64,000 nucleotides of DNA, taken from the NCBI GenBank assembly GCA_963715045.1, contig CAVQRC010000020.1, positions 61,896 to 125,895 of the forward strand, given 5' to 3'. Numbering within the stretch: the stretch's first letter is position 1; every line of letters begins with the position of its first letter. The notes under the pieces were generated by a model. The model saw nothing but the letters and a program-made list of their open reading frames with translations. It was not told the origin of the DNA and ran no database searches. The position numbers and the translations under genes were made by a program. Shown one piece after another: positions 11,377 through 20,086 of the stretch. The stretch is from CAVQRC01 sp963715045. GTDB taxonomy: Bacteria; Planctomycetota; Planctomycetia; Pirellulales; Lacipirellulaceae.

Positions 11377-11410
11377 GGAGGATCCTCGCGTTTCACGCGC
11401 GAGGTCCTCC
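11377..11410. terminator. GC-rich hairpin between convergent genes
   Basis: GGAGGATCCTCGCG (11377-11390) pairs with CGCGAGGTCCTCC (11398-11410), with one bulge and a 7-base loop. It lies between two genes that end toward each other (11312 and 11448), where a bidirectional terminator is expected. No strong T-run follows, so intrinsic termination is only a suggestion. Confidence 0.45.
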
Positions 11411-11447
11411 ACCGTTATTTCGGCCACGTGCAACGCGTCGCTGTCTC

Positions 11448-11792
11448 TTACGGACGCCAATAGGTAGGTACCGGCAGGATGCGCGGCCGGTACGTCACTA
11501 CCGGCGGCACAACGACCGCTGGTGCCGGGGCGTAGTAGGTGACCGCGGGAGTCGGGGCACAACATGTCGTCGGTGGAGCGACGACGGCGACGGGTGGGTA
11601 GGCCACCACCCGAGGCGCAACCACGACGCGCCCGAACAACGCACGACGCACCGGAAGGTAGGCCACGCTGGGTGCGGGCGCGTAGTAACTGGTGACTGCG
11701 ACCGGATACTGAGCATCGGCCGCCGATGGCGCTACCAGGAGAAGAAGTGCGACCGCGGAGCCAGCCAATGTGACGCGGAAAATGGTGTTCAT
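11448..11792 (-). CDS. Small secreted Pro/Val/Tyr-rich protein
   Basis: A 114-residue protein with a clear signal peptide (core VALLLLVAPSAADA). The mature part is made of Ala-Pro, Val-Val and Tyr-Tyr-Ala-Pro-Ala-Pro repeats. The start at 11792 is set by a strong AGGAGG seven bases upstream; a longer frame from 11837 lacks such a site. Low-complexity proteins of this sort are common in planctomycetes and are probably cell-envelope components. No catalytic motif is seen. Confidence 0.65.
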   Translation of the reverse strand: MNTIFRVTLAGSAVALLLLVAPSAADAQYPVAVTSYYAPAPSVAYLPVRRALFGRVVVAPRVVAYPPVAVVAPPTTCCAPTPAVTYYAPAPAVVVPPVVTYRPRILPVPTYWRP

Positions 11793-12136
11793 GATCGGTC
11801 CTCCTGGGAAGTGAATCCGGCACTTGGAATGCGACATCCGATCGCTCCACAGCTGAATTGTATTTCCCGATTGAGTGCCAGGGAAGCAGCCGTCTCCAAA
11901 ACACGGTTGAAATGCAGCAACCGGGCAGATTCAATCGTCAACAAAGGATGATGAGAATAGGCAACATGCCGAGTTCGCGGTGTGCCCGTATCTTCTTCCT
12001 TGAACGGTTGCACGAAGCCAACAGGCCCGTTCGTGCACCCGCCACCAACCAAGAGCCCAGGACGCTGGCCGTCAGAGGCCCGAGCGGCTGGACGCGGCAC
12101 ATCGGTCACGGCCGGGAACGCGTGCGTGCGACAATT
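11793..12136. other. Intergenic region
   Basis: 344 bp upstream of the small secreted protein and downstream of the arginine dihydrolase gene. It should hold the promoter for 11792. I see no gene, repeat or hairpin of note. Confidence 0.35.
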
Positions 12137-12985
12137 TCAGGGCATGTCTTGAAACGCGTGTTTCCATTGGGCGGCCTCTTCGCCGTCGAGTCGCAGGGTC
12201 AGGCACTTCGCACTGCCGCCTGCTTTCGCGAACTCGCCTAACGGCGTCGCGACGGTGTTGAATCCCCGATCGCGCAATTTTTCATGCAGCCCGTCACAGC
12301 CGGTATTGGTAATGACCGTGTGCCCGATAATGACAGCATTGCAGGCGAATCGCGCGGCCTCGTCTCGATTGACCTCGATGAGTCCGGGCACATGCTGTGC
12401 GATTGCCGTCCGACCATATTCATCGAATGCCGCCGGGTAGTAGATGGCCTGATCCTGGCTGAGCGGGCAAAAACACGTATCGAGATGGTAGTAGTGGGCG
12501 TCGACCAATTCGACGGGAATCACCCGCACGCCCAGCATCGCTGCGATCTGCTGATGGCCAAGTGCATCGCTCCGCATCCGATAGCCGGCCCACAGGGTAT
12601 CTCCGCAAAACAACGCGTCACCGGCACCCTCGAAACTGTGGCCCGACGGCGCGTCCAAGACTTCGAATCCGCGATCGGTCAGCCAGGCTCGATCGTAGGG
12701 CTCCTCCCCTTGTCGCTGCGGATGGCGAAACCGCGACAGAATCGCCTGGCGTCGAAAGATCAGGGCGGCGTTCGCGGTGAACACCAGGTCGGGGAGTCCC
12801 GGGACAGGACTCAGCAATTCGACGTCGGCCCCGGTCGCGAGAATCGCCTCAGAAAGGCCCTGCCATTGCTCGACGGCCAGCGCATGATCGACCTGGCGGG
12901 CACGGTTCATCCACGGATTGATTTCGTACTCGATCCCGTAGTAGTCGGGGGGACACATCATGATTCGAGCAGTCGTACTTGCCAC
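12137..12985 (-). CDS. Arginine dihydrolase-like guanidine-modifying enzyme (ArgZ/AgrE N-domain type)
   Basis: A 282-residue pentein-fold hydrolase of the amidinotransferase/DDAH superfamily. The N-terminus MMCPPDYYGIEYEINPWM and the segment FTANAALIF match the cyanobacterial arginine dihydrolase group. The two Asn residues (23 and 72) fit positions N22 and N71 of ArgZ, which I recall as marking dihydrolase rather than deiminase activity. The catalytic His is probably in HYYHLDTCF and the nucleophilic Cys in GGSAKCLTL. Predicted reaction: arginine to ornithine, CO2 and ammonia. The GTG start at 12985 has GAGG upstream. It lies 12 bp downstream of the ornithine cyclodeaminase gene, which takes the product on to proline. 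A DDAH annotation is the main alternative. Confidence 0.78.
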   Translation of the reverse strand: MASTTARIMMCPPDYYGIEYEINPWMNRARQVDHALAVEQWQGLSEAILATGADVELLSPVPGLPDLVFTANAALIFRRQAILSRFRHPQRQGEEPYDRAWLTDRGFEVLDAPSGHSFEGAGDALFCGDTLWAGYRMRSDALGHQQIAAMLGVRVIPVELVDAHYYHLDTCFCPLSQDQAIYYPAAFDEYGRTAIAQHVPGLIEVNRDEAARFACNAVIIGHTVITNTGCDGLHEKLRDRGFNTVATPLGEFAKAGGSAKCLTLRLDGEEAAQWKHAFQDMP

Positions 12986-12997
12986 GGCGGCCGGACC

Positions 12998-14185
12998 TCA
13001 GTGTTTGAAGCCACCCAACCGCTCGACTTCGTCGACCAGCGCTCGCAGAAACGGCTCGACGTCGGTCACCATACCGACGGTTTGAAAGCTTCCGCGGTCA
13101 TTGAGTTTGATGCATGTGGAAGGATTGATATCGATGCACACGACTTTGACCCAGGCAGGCAGAAGATTGCCCACGGCGATCGAGTGCAGAGTTGTCGCGA
13201 TCATCAGACACAGCGAGACTCCCTCGATCGCAGCTCGCATCTGCCGTTGCGCTTCGATCGCATCGGTAATGACATCAGGCAGTGGGCCGTCGTCGCGAAT
13301 GCTCCCGGCCAGCACGAACGACACGTCGTGTTCGACGCAGGCATGCATGATCCCCTGTGTCAGAACTCCTTGCTCCACGGCCGCCCCGATCGAGCCCGCG
13401 CGACGGATCCGGTTGATCGCCCGAAGATGATGTTCGTGCCCCGAGTCGACAATATCCCCCCGCTCCAAATGGACCCCCAGACTCGTACCAAACATGGCCT
13501 GCTCGATATCGTGCGTTGCCAGAGCGTTGCCGGCAAACAGTACGTCCACCAGGCCGCCGCGAATCAGGCGGCAGAGATAGTCGCCGCTGCCCGTGTGGAC
13601 GATGGCCGGCCCCCCCACCACCAGCGTCTTTCCTCCTGCACGCTTGACGGCCACGAGATCCGACGCGATCTGGCGAATGGCGACACCTTTCGGCTTTTCC
13701 GTTGATACCGCGCTGTTCATGAATGAGAACGAGTGGTCGTGCTCGTCTCGAGGCGGTGGAATCACCCGCACACCAAGGTGACCAACGACAATCTGCTCAC
13801 CCTCGCGAACGTCACTCATCGGCACGCACCGCGCTTCCTGCCGGCCGACATCGAAAGCGATCCCGCAATCCATCTCCTGATGTGTCACAGGAAGCCACGT
13901 TCCCTCGATCCGAACGTGCGTCTCTTGATTCGTTGTGGCATAGAAGCCTTCCGGGAAGACTCCGTCGCGATCCGTCGCCACAAGACGACAATCCTCCTGC
14001 GAAGTCGCGACTGCGCCGTGATCGGCGATCAGCGCCAGGATCTCGTCGAGTTCGTCGCGCGTCGCCGCCTGCACTTCGACCAGCGCGTAGCTCGCATCCT
14101 CCCGCGCTTGACCGATCGAGATCTGCTTGATTCGGAAGGAACCCCCCGCCGATGTGATCGCATCGAGCACCTTGGGAAGAATCAA
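12998..14185 (-). CDS. LOR/SDH-type ornithine cyclodeaminase (TIGR00300-like)
   Basis: Predicted to convert ornithine to proline and ammonia using NAD. It resembles the archaeal-type ornithine cyclodeaminase and the C-terminal half of cyanobacterial AgrE. Visible blocks are HQEMDCGIAF, TLVVGGPAIVHTGSG, DVLFAGNALATHDIE and CIDINPSTCIKLNDRGS. The family N-terminus (RGHIIDSLILPKVLD) runs upstream of the TTG at 14185. The frame stays open to about 14257, yet has no ATG, GTG or TTG in that stretch, only two CTGs. The start is therefore unresolved: a CTG start, or a base error that hides an upstream start. It is the first gene of a pair with the arginine dihydrolase. Confidence 0.82.
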   Translation of the reverse strand: MILPKVLDAITSAGGSFRIKQISIGQAREDASYALVEVQAATRDELDEILALIADHGAVATSQEDCRLVATDRDGVFPEGFYATTNQETHVRIEGTWLPVTHQEMDCGIAFDVGRQEARCVPMSDVREGEQIVVGHLGVRVIPPPRDEHDHSFSFMNSAVSTEKPKGVAIRQIASDLVAVKRAGGKTLVVGGPAIVHTGSGDYLCRLIRGGLVDVLFAGNALATHDIEQAMFGTSLGVHLERGDIVDSGHEHHLRAINRIRRAGSIGAAVEQGVLTQGIMHACVEHDVSFVLAGSIRDDGPLPDVITDAIEAQRQMRAAIEGVSLCLMIATTLHSIAVGNLLPAWVKVVCIDINPSTCIKLNDRGSFQTVGMVTDVEPFLRALVDEVERLGGFKH

Positions 14186-14438
14186 GCTGTCGATGATGTG
14201 TCCGCGGACTTCTACGCTTCGCCGCTTCCGGCGGCGATTCTCGAGCCTTGTCAGCAGTCAAGTCGGACGGGTCGTGCATTCGTTCCATCCACAAGCCAGG
14301 TGCCCGGTAAAACGCCCGCAAGAGCAAATCGGGGAAGGCTCTCGCGACCTTTGCAGCGTAACGGGGGCCCTCTATACTGGCCAGAGCTTCGCATCTCGCG
14401 TGCGGACAACCACCAGTCAAATTCAATCAAGAAATCTC

Positions 14439-15769
14439 ATGATGGACGACGATTCGCTCAAATCGAATTGGGACGAACTCGCGAAGAAACTCGGTGCCGA
14501 CGTTGCGAAAGCTCCCGATCCGCCCGAGTCTCTCCAGGATCAAGGATCCGACACCAGTCCGAGCGCACCAACCACGGGCTTGCCTCAACGCCCGCCATCG
14601 CGCCGTCCAACGCCGCCCAAGCCAGCCGTCGCCGATTGGGATTCGCTGGCGTCCAACCTGGGTCTCGAAGTGCCCGAGACAAAAGCCGAAGCGCCGCCTG
14701 CGGGACCAGCGACTCCGCGGGACCAGCGCCTGCGGAGCCAGCGCCTGAGGGACCAACCGCCACCAAGGGGGCGGTCGCTCCACCCCGACCGGAGTCTCCC
14801 GGATTTCTGGAATCCAAGCCACTTCCTCCCGATTCGGAGCGGCTTCGCCGCCAGGCCGAGCAGGATTTCTCCATCGAGCGAAGACCGTCAGCGAGGGGAA
14901 CGGCTGGATGAGGCGATCGGGCATGTCTTGTCCGAACCGGACAGTCGACCGCCCACTCAGCAGGAACCCTCTCCAGCAGGAAGAAGTGGAGCGTGGCGAC
15001 ATCCGACGACACGACGGTCGCCGCGGATGTTGGTGACGAGGCAAGGTCCGAGGCCGGCGATCGCCCCGCGGAACCACGCCGCCGCCGCCGTCGCCGTGGA
15101 GGAAGATCGCGGCGTGAATCGGGCGAACGCACATCGTCGGCCGCGTCAGAAGAGGACTCAGCCGACTCGCCAGGTTTCACTCGGGATGTCGAAAGTGATG
15201 ACCTGGCGGACCAGGTGACGGACGATGGGGAAGAGGGGAGCGGCCCGCCCTCGGATGAGACCGACGAAGACAAGGGCCGGTCGCGTCGCCGAGGTCGTCG
15301 TCGTCGCACGCGTCGAGGAGCACTCGACGATGCTTCGGGTGCCGAGAAAGACGATGCTTCGGGTGCCGAGAAAGACGACTCGTCTGAGGAAACTCCGACC
15401 GCAACCAGAGATCGATCCCGCAAGGAAGCGGTAAGGAGAAGCCCCCAACGCGAGCCCGTCGAGCCTCAGTCTGCAGCGGCGGACCTCTACGGTTCGGAAC
15501 TCGGCGAGGACGACAGCCGGATCTGGCGTCTGACTGACGAACTCTCCGATGCTGCGACGACAGATGACGAGCAGTCGGACGACGATGACCTGGATGACGA
15601 CGCGACCGCAGAAACGGGCGAAGTTCGCTCGAGTCACCGTAATATCCCGTCCTGGAGCGATGCGATCGGCGTCATCGTGACGGCGAACGTCGAATCACGA
15701 TCCGCCGAGGCGAAGTCGCCGCGGGGATCTAATCGCGGACGTTCCCGACCCCGAGGTCGTCGCAAGTAG
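14439..15769 (+). pseudogene. Low-complexity acidic/basic planctomycete protein, multiply frameshifted
   Basis: Starts MMDDDSLKSNWDELAKKLG at 14439, with a related segment ADWDSLASNLGLEVPE some 50 residues later. Frame changes are needed near 14720, between about 14860 and 14910, and near 14980 to keep plausible sequence to the end. The last frame (from about 14990) has Arg runs, acidic stretches, two copies of the 8-residue block DASGAEKD, and a C-terminal NIPSWSDAIGVIVTANVES followed by an Arg/Gly tail. The Arg-rich end suggests nucleic-acid binding. Three frame changes could be base errors in repetitive GC-rich DNA or true decay. Function unknown. Confidence 0.55.
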
Positions 15770-15953
15770 CGCGCTTGGGCGTCTTCCCGGCGGTGGCTTC
15801 AAACCAGAGCACGCACTCGTACCTGTCCTCTGAGTCGCACCGGATTGCGCGAATCTGACCCCCGGGACGGATGTCCAATTGGCGACCGCACAACTTTTCT
15901 CGCCACCCCTGCTCAAGTGGAACTTGCTCAACCGAAGACGATCTGTTTAGCAA
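15729..15953 (-). CDS. Possible small hypothetical protein
   Basis: A 74-residue frame overlapping the previous gene tail-to-tail by 41 bp. Its middle (REKLCGRQLDIRPGGQIRAI and ECVLWFEA) has a globular composition quite unlike its shadow frames. The usable start and ribosome site are unclear. It may be a real small gene or the remnant of a longer one. No family recognised. Confidence 0.3.
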   Translation of the reverse strand: MLNRSSSVEQVPLEQGWREKLCGRQLDIRPGGQIRAIRCDSEDRYECVLWFEATAGKTPKRATCDDLGVGNVRD

Positions 15954-16563
15954 TCATTGGCGGATGCCCAGCAATTCCGCCTCGGTATCCTAAGTCCATT
16001 CAACAGATGGTATTTCGACCTCCGTCAGTTTCCACGAGCGCGACTCCGACGGGCCGTTTTCTGATGATCAAAACTCGCAGTCCACAACGGCGATGACAGC
16101 GGATTGAGGCTCTTTCACAATTTCAGCCGATGTTGCCGAGTTTGAAATCTCTGCCGATACTACACTTCAAGAGGTGCGATACCTTCGCCATCTGCGTGGG
16201 CGAGACTGGGGGTCGCGGCTGGGACTCAGTCGACACACCACCACCTTTGACGCTCTTTGCCAATCTTTGAAAGTGAGTGCGAGCTAGGCACTCGCAGAGA
16301 TTCGCGGCCTCTTCCCGGCGTCCTTTTCCAAGCTCGCCCGCCGCTGGAACACCTCCCAGCGGATGGTGCCGACTTCACGCCATCGGGCCACGCGAGAATC
16401 TCTCGGCGAACCTGGATTGCACTCAGCAAGTAGTCTTCCTGAACTCGCGTGCCGCATCGCGCTGCGCGCTTCCCTGGGAACCGTTGTTTACGAGGCCGCT
16501 TTCCGGTAATTCCGTTTTCCACTCCCACATCCAGTTCCCGCTTCGCTGAGCAGGAGAAGAAAT
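15954..16563. other. Long intergenic region before prkA
   Basis: About 610 bp with no gene I can support. It leads into the prkA operon and must hold its promoter. GGAGAAG lies just before the start at 16564 as a ribosome site. I see no clear operator or riboswitch fold. Confidence 0.4.
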
Positions 16564-18609
16564 ATGTCCAACGGCCACCAAATCGTCAGCCTGATCGCTG
16601 AACGTCAGGATCGTGATAAGTTTCGCCGCAAGAACTGGACCGGGACTTTCGAGGAGTATCTCGATATCGTCCGCGAACAGCCCGAGGTAACGCGTACCGC
16701 CTACCAGCGAATGTATGACATGATTCTTTCGCATGGCGTGGAGCAGGTGGACGAAAAGCGGGGTAAACGCGTCCGCTATCGCTTCTTCGACGATCCGATC
16801 GAGGGCGGAAAGGATGCCGTGTTCGGCCTCGAAGAACCGCTCCAGCGTCTCGTCCACGCGTTCCAGAGTGCTGCTCGAGGGTATGGCATCGAACGTCGTG
16901 TGCTGTTGCTGCATGGGCCTGTAGGGAGCAGCAAGAGCACGATCGCCCGACTGCTCAAGAAAGGCATTGAGCGATACTCGGCAACCGACGAAGGCGCTCT
17001 CTATACCCTCGGCTGGCACGATCAGGAGACCGGCGAGATCGTCTGGTGCCCCATGAACGAGGAGCCGTTGCACCTGATCCCCGAACGGTTTCGCCCCGAT
17101 GTGGAAGCACAGCTCAATGAGGGCCGCGATGAAGACGACTTTCGCGTGCGGATCCGGGGCGAACTCGATCCCTTCTGTCGCTTCATGTACCAGGAGCGGC
17201 TGAAGAAGTACGACGGTGATTGGACCCGCGTTGCGCAGGACATCCGCGTGAAACGACTCATTCTGAGTGAAAAGGATCGCATTGGGATCGGAACATTCCA
17301 GCCCAAGGACGAGAAAAACCAGGATGCGACCGAACTCACGGGTGACATCAACTACCGCAAGATTGCCGAGTATGGCAGCGACAGCGATCCTCGCGCGTTC
17401 AATTTCGACGGCGAATTCAATGTTGCCAATCGCGGTGTCATCGAGTTTGTCGAAGTGCTCAAACTCGACGTGGCGTTCCTGTACGACCTTCTCGGTGCCA
17501 GCCAGGAACATCGGATCAAACCGAAGAAGTTCGCTCAGACCGACATCGACGAAGTGATTATCGGGCATACCAACGAACCGGAGTATCGGCGTCTGCAGAA
17601 CAACGAGTTCATGGAAGCGCTCCGCGATCGCACGGTCAAGATCGACATTCCCTACGTCACGAAACTCCGCAACGAAATCAAGATCTACGAGAAGGACTAC
17701 AACCGGTCCACCGTTCGCGGCAAGCACATCGCTCCGCACACGGTCGAGATGGCGGCGATGTGGGCCGTGCTGACGCGGCTGGAAGATCCCAAGCACGCCG
17801 GACTGAGTCGGTTGCAGAAGCTGAAACTGTATGACGGCAAGACGCTCCCCGGGTTCACCGAAGAGAACATTGCGGAACTGCGTGACCAGGCCGTCAGTGA
17901 GGGCATGCTGGGAATCTCACCGCGGTACGTGCAGGACAAGATCTCCAACGCGCTGGTCGCCCATCCGGACGCGACGTCAATCAATCCGTTCATGGTCCTC
18001 AACGAGCTGGATTCGGGGCTCAAACACCACAGCCTGATCACGCATGAAGAAACGCGAAACATGTACCGCGAACTGCTGGGCGTCGTGAAAGAGGAATACG
18101 AGAACGTCGTCAAGAATGAAGTTCAGCGGGCGATTGCGGCCGATGAAGATGCATTGAAGCGGCTGTGCGGCAACTACATCGACAACGTCAAGGCCTACAC
18201 GCAGAAGGAGCGGGTTCGTAATCCTTTCACGGGGCAGTACGACGAACCTGACGAGCGTTTGATGCGATCGATCGAAGAGAAGATCGACATTCCGGATAGC
18301 CGCAAGGACGATTTCCGGCGGGAGATCATGAATTACATCGGTGCACTTTCGATCGACGGAAAACGGTTCGATTACAAGACCAATGAACGGCTCTACAAGG
18401 CCCTGGAATTGAAACTGTTCGAGGATCAGAAAGACACCATCAAGCTCACGAGTCTGGTATCGAACGTCGTGGACGCCGACACGCAGGCCAAGATCGACGT
18501 AGTGAAGAGCCGCTTGATTCGAGATTACGGTTACGACGAAGAGAGTGCCAACGACGTATTGCATTACGTCGCCAGCATCTTCGCGCGAGGAGACACGAAG
18601 GAGAGTTGA
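16564..18609 (+). CDS. prkA: PrkA serine protein kinase / AAA+ ATPase
   Basis: A 681-residue PrkA (YeaG) protein. The N-terminal AAA-like domain carries the Walker A GPVGSSKST at residues 118-126, and the C-terminal part matches the PrkA kinase-like region (for example PKKFAQTDIDEVIIGHTNEPEY). In E. coli and Bacillus it acts in starvation, stress and sporulation, with reported kinase and more recently ATP-dependent protease activity. It is cytosolic. It starts a conserved operon with DUF444 and SpoVR genes. Its length and motif order are normal and the gene looks intact. Confidence 0.95.
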   Translation: MSNGHQIVSLIAERQDRDKFRRKNWTGTFEEYLDIVREQPEVTRTAYQRMYDMILSHGVEQVDEKRGKRVRYRFFDDPIEGGKDAVFGLEEPLQRLVHAFQSAARGYGIERRVLLLHGPVGSSKSTIARLLKKGIERYSATDEGALYTLGWHDQETGEIVWCPMNEEPLHLIPERFRPDVEAQLNEGRDEDDFRVRIRGELDPFCRFMYQERLKKYDGDWTRVAQDIRVKRLILSEKDRIGIGTFQPKDEKNQDATELTGDINYRKIAEYGSDSDPRAFNFDGEFNVANRGVIEFVEVLKLDVAFLYDLLGASQEHRIKPKKFAQTDIDEVIIGHTNEPEYRRLQNNEFMEALRDRTVKIDIPYVTKLRNEIKIYEKDYNRSTVRGKHIAPHTVEMAAMWAVLTRLEDPKHAGLSRLQKLKLYDGKTLPGFTEENIAELRDQAVSEGMLGISPRYVQDKISNALVAHPDATSINPFMVLNELDSGLKHHSLITHEETRNMYRELLGVVKEEYENVVKNEVQRAIAADEDALKRLCGNYIDNVKAYTQKERVRNPFTGQYDEPDERLMRSIEEKIDIPDSRKDDFRREIMNYIGALSIDGKRFDYKTNERLYKALELKLFEDQKDTIKLTSLVSNVVDADTQAKIDVVKSRLIRDYGYDEESANDVLHYVASIFARGDTKES

Positions 18610-18675
18610 TTACGAGGCCCGGCTGCTGTCTGGCAGCAGGGGCGATACGGCACCGACGTTGTGAGGGCCTGGGCG

Positions 18676-19788
18676 ATGACGATGAAGATCGAACGCGATC
18701 AGCGGAGATTCCGGCACATTGTGCAGGGCAAGATCCGGAAGAATTTGCGGAAGTACGTCACGCACGGTGAAATGATCGGTCGCAAAGGACCCGACGTCGT
18801 CAGCATTCCGGTGCCCAATCTGGAGATTCCGCGGTTCCGGTTTGGCAAGAACGGCTCGGGGGGAGTTGGTCAAGGTGATGGCGAGCCGGGCGACCCGCTC
18901 GGAAAAGGAGGCGACCCTCAAGACGGTGCCGGCGAAGCCGGCAATCAGCCCGGGGGAGGGCACTTCCTCGAAGTGGACATCACGCTCGAAGAACTGGCAG
19001 AAATCCTTGGCGACGAACTGCAACTCCCCCGGATCCAACCTAAGGGAGCGGCCAACATCGTCGAGGAGAAAAGCAAGTACAACAGCATCCGCCAGAATGG
19101 TCCCGAGTCGCTGCGGCACTTCAAGAAAACCTACCTCAAGGCGATGCAACGACAGATTGCTGCGGGCGAGTATCAGCCCCGCGATCCCCGCATCGTGCCC
19201 TTTCGCGAGGATCGCCGCTACCGGTCCTGGACGACCGTGCAGCAGCCACAGGTCAACGCCGTCGTGATCTACATGATGGATGTCTCCGGGTCGATGACCG
19301 ACGATCAGAAACATATCGTCCGCACGGAAGCTTTTTGGATCGATACCTGGCTGGCCAGCCAATACGACGGTGTCGAGAAGCGATACATCATCCACGACGC
19401 CGTGGCGAAAGAAGTCGACGAGCACACCTTCTATCACACCCGGGAGAGTGGAGGGACGCGAATCAGTTCGGCGTACAAAGTGTGTGCCGAACTGATACAG
19501 CAGGAATTCCCCCCTTCGGAGTGGAACATCTACTGTTTCCAGTTTTCCGACGGCGACAATTGGGGAGAAGACAACGACGAGGCGCTGCGGATTGTCGGTC
19601 AGCTGCTGATCCCGGCCTGCAACCTGTTCTGCTACGGCCAGGTCGAGAGCCCCTACGGCAGCGGTGAGTTCATCCAGGCCCTCGAGGCCAGATTCGGCGC
19701 CGACCACGAAGCATTGGTATTGTCCGAGATCGAAGACAAAGAAGCCATTTTCGATTCGATCAAGAAATTTTTGGGAAAAGGGAAATAA
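18676..19788 (+). CDS. yeaH: DUF444 / YeaH-type von Willebrand A protein
   Basis: About 370 residues. The N-terminus (KIERDQRRFRHIVQGKIR) is typical of YeaH/YhbH. A Gly-rich linker around residues 60-95 follows, then a vWA-like domain with the metal-site motif MMDVSGSMTD. The start may be ATG 18676 (GAGGG upstream), GTG 18661 or ATG 18682; the first fits the ribosome site best. It lies 66 bp after prkA and is always found with prkA and spoVR. Its role in the stress response is known by association only, probably as a partner protein of PrkA. Confidence 0.92.
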   Translation: MTMKIERDQRRFRHIVQGKIRKNLRKYVTHGEMIGRKGPDVVSIPVPNLEIPRFRFGKNGSGGVGQGDGEPGDPLGKGGDPQDGAGEAGNQPGGGHFLEVDITLEELAEILGDELQLPRIQPKGAANIVEEKSKYNSIRQNGPESLRHFKKTYLKAMQRQIAAGEYQPRDPRIVPFREDRRYRSWTTVQQPQVNAVVIYMMDVSGSMTDDQKHIVRTEAFWIDTWLASQYDGVEKRYIIHDAVAKEVDEHTFYHTRESGGTRISSAYKVCAELIQQEFPPSEWNIYCFQFSDGDNWGEDNDEALRIVGQLLIPACNLFCYGQVESPYGSGEFIQALEARFGADHEALVLSEIEDKEAIFDSIKKFLGKGK

Positions 19789-19790
19789 GC

Positions 19791-20012
19791 ATGTCACAAC
19801 CGCATCCGGCACCACGGAAGTTTCGCGTTCGAGTCGGTCTGGCCAGCGTCCAGGTGATTGCCGCAGACGTCTGCGAAGCCATCCGTTCGGCCCGCGAATC
19901 GCTCTGTCGCGACATGCCGCGATTGTTCGATGTGATCGCCGACCTGGACGAAGCCCACTTCTGCGTTGAGCCACTGCCCGTCAAATCCCGCCGCGATCAG
20001 GCCGAACGCTGA
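19791..20012 (+). CDS. Small conserved-looking protein in the prkA-spoVR operon
   Basis: A 73-residue ORF starting 3 bases after the DUF444 stop and ending 74 bp before spoVR, in the same direction. Composition is globular (KFRVRVGLASVQVIAADVCE and DLDEAHFCVEP) with no signal peptide. Its position in the operon supports a real gene. I do not recognise a family. Confidence 0.6.
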   Translation: MSQPHPAPRKFRVRVGLASVQVIAADVCEAIRSARESLCRDMPRLFDVIADLDEAHFCVEPLPVKSRRDQAER

Positions 20013-20086
20013 GCAAGACCGACCCGCGTCGCCAGCCCGCACGGTAACTGCGCCTTGCGACTTGAAAACCGTTTCGAGGTCCCCCG

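Noticed and set aside
12284..13705. A 473-residue frame antisense to the arginine-ornithine genes
   Set aside because: Covers two recognised genes on the other strand and has no motif of its own.
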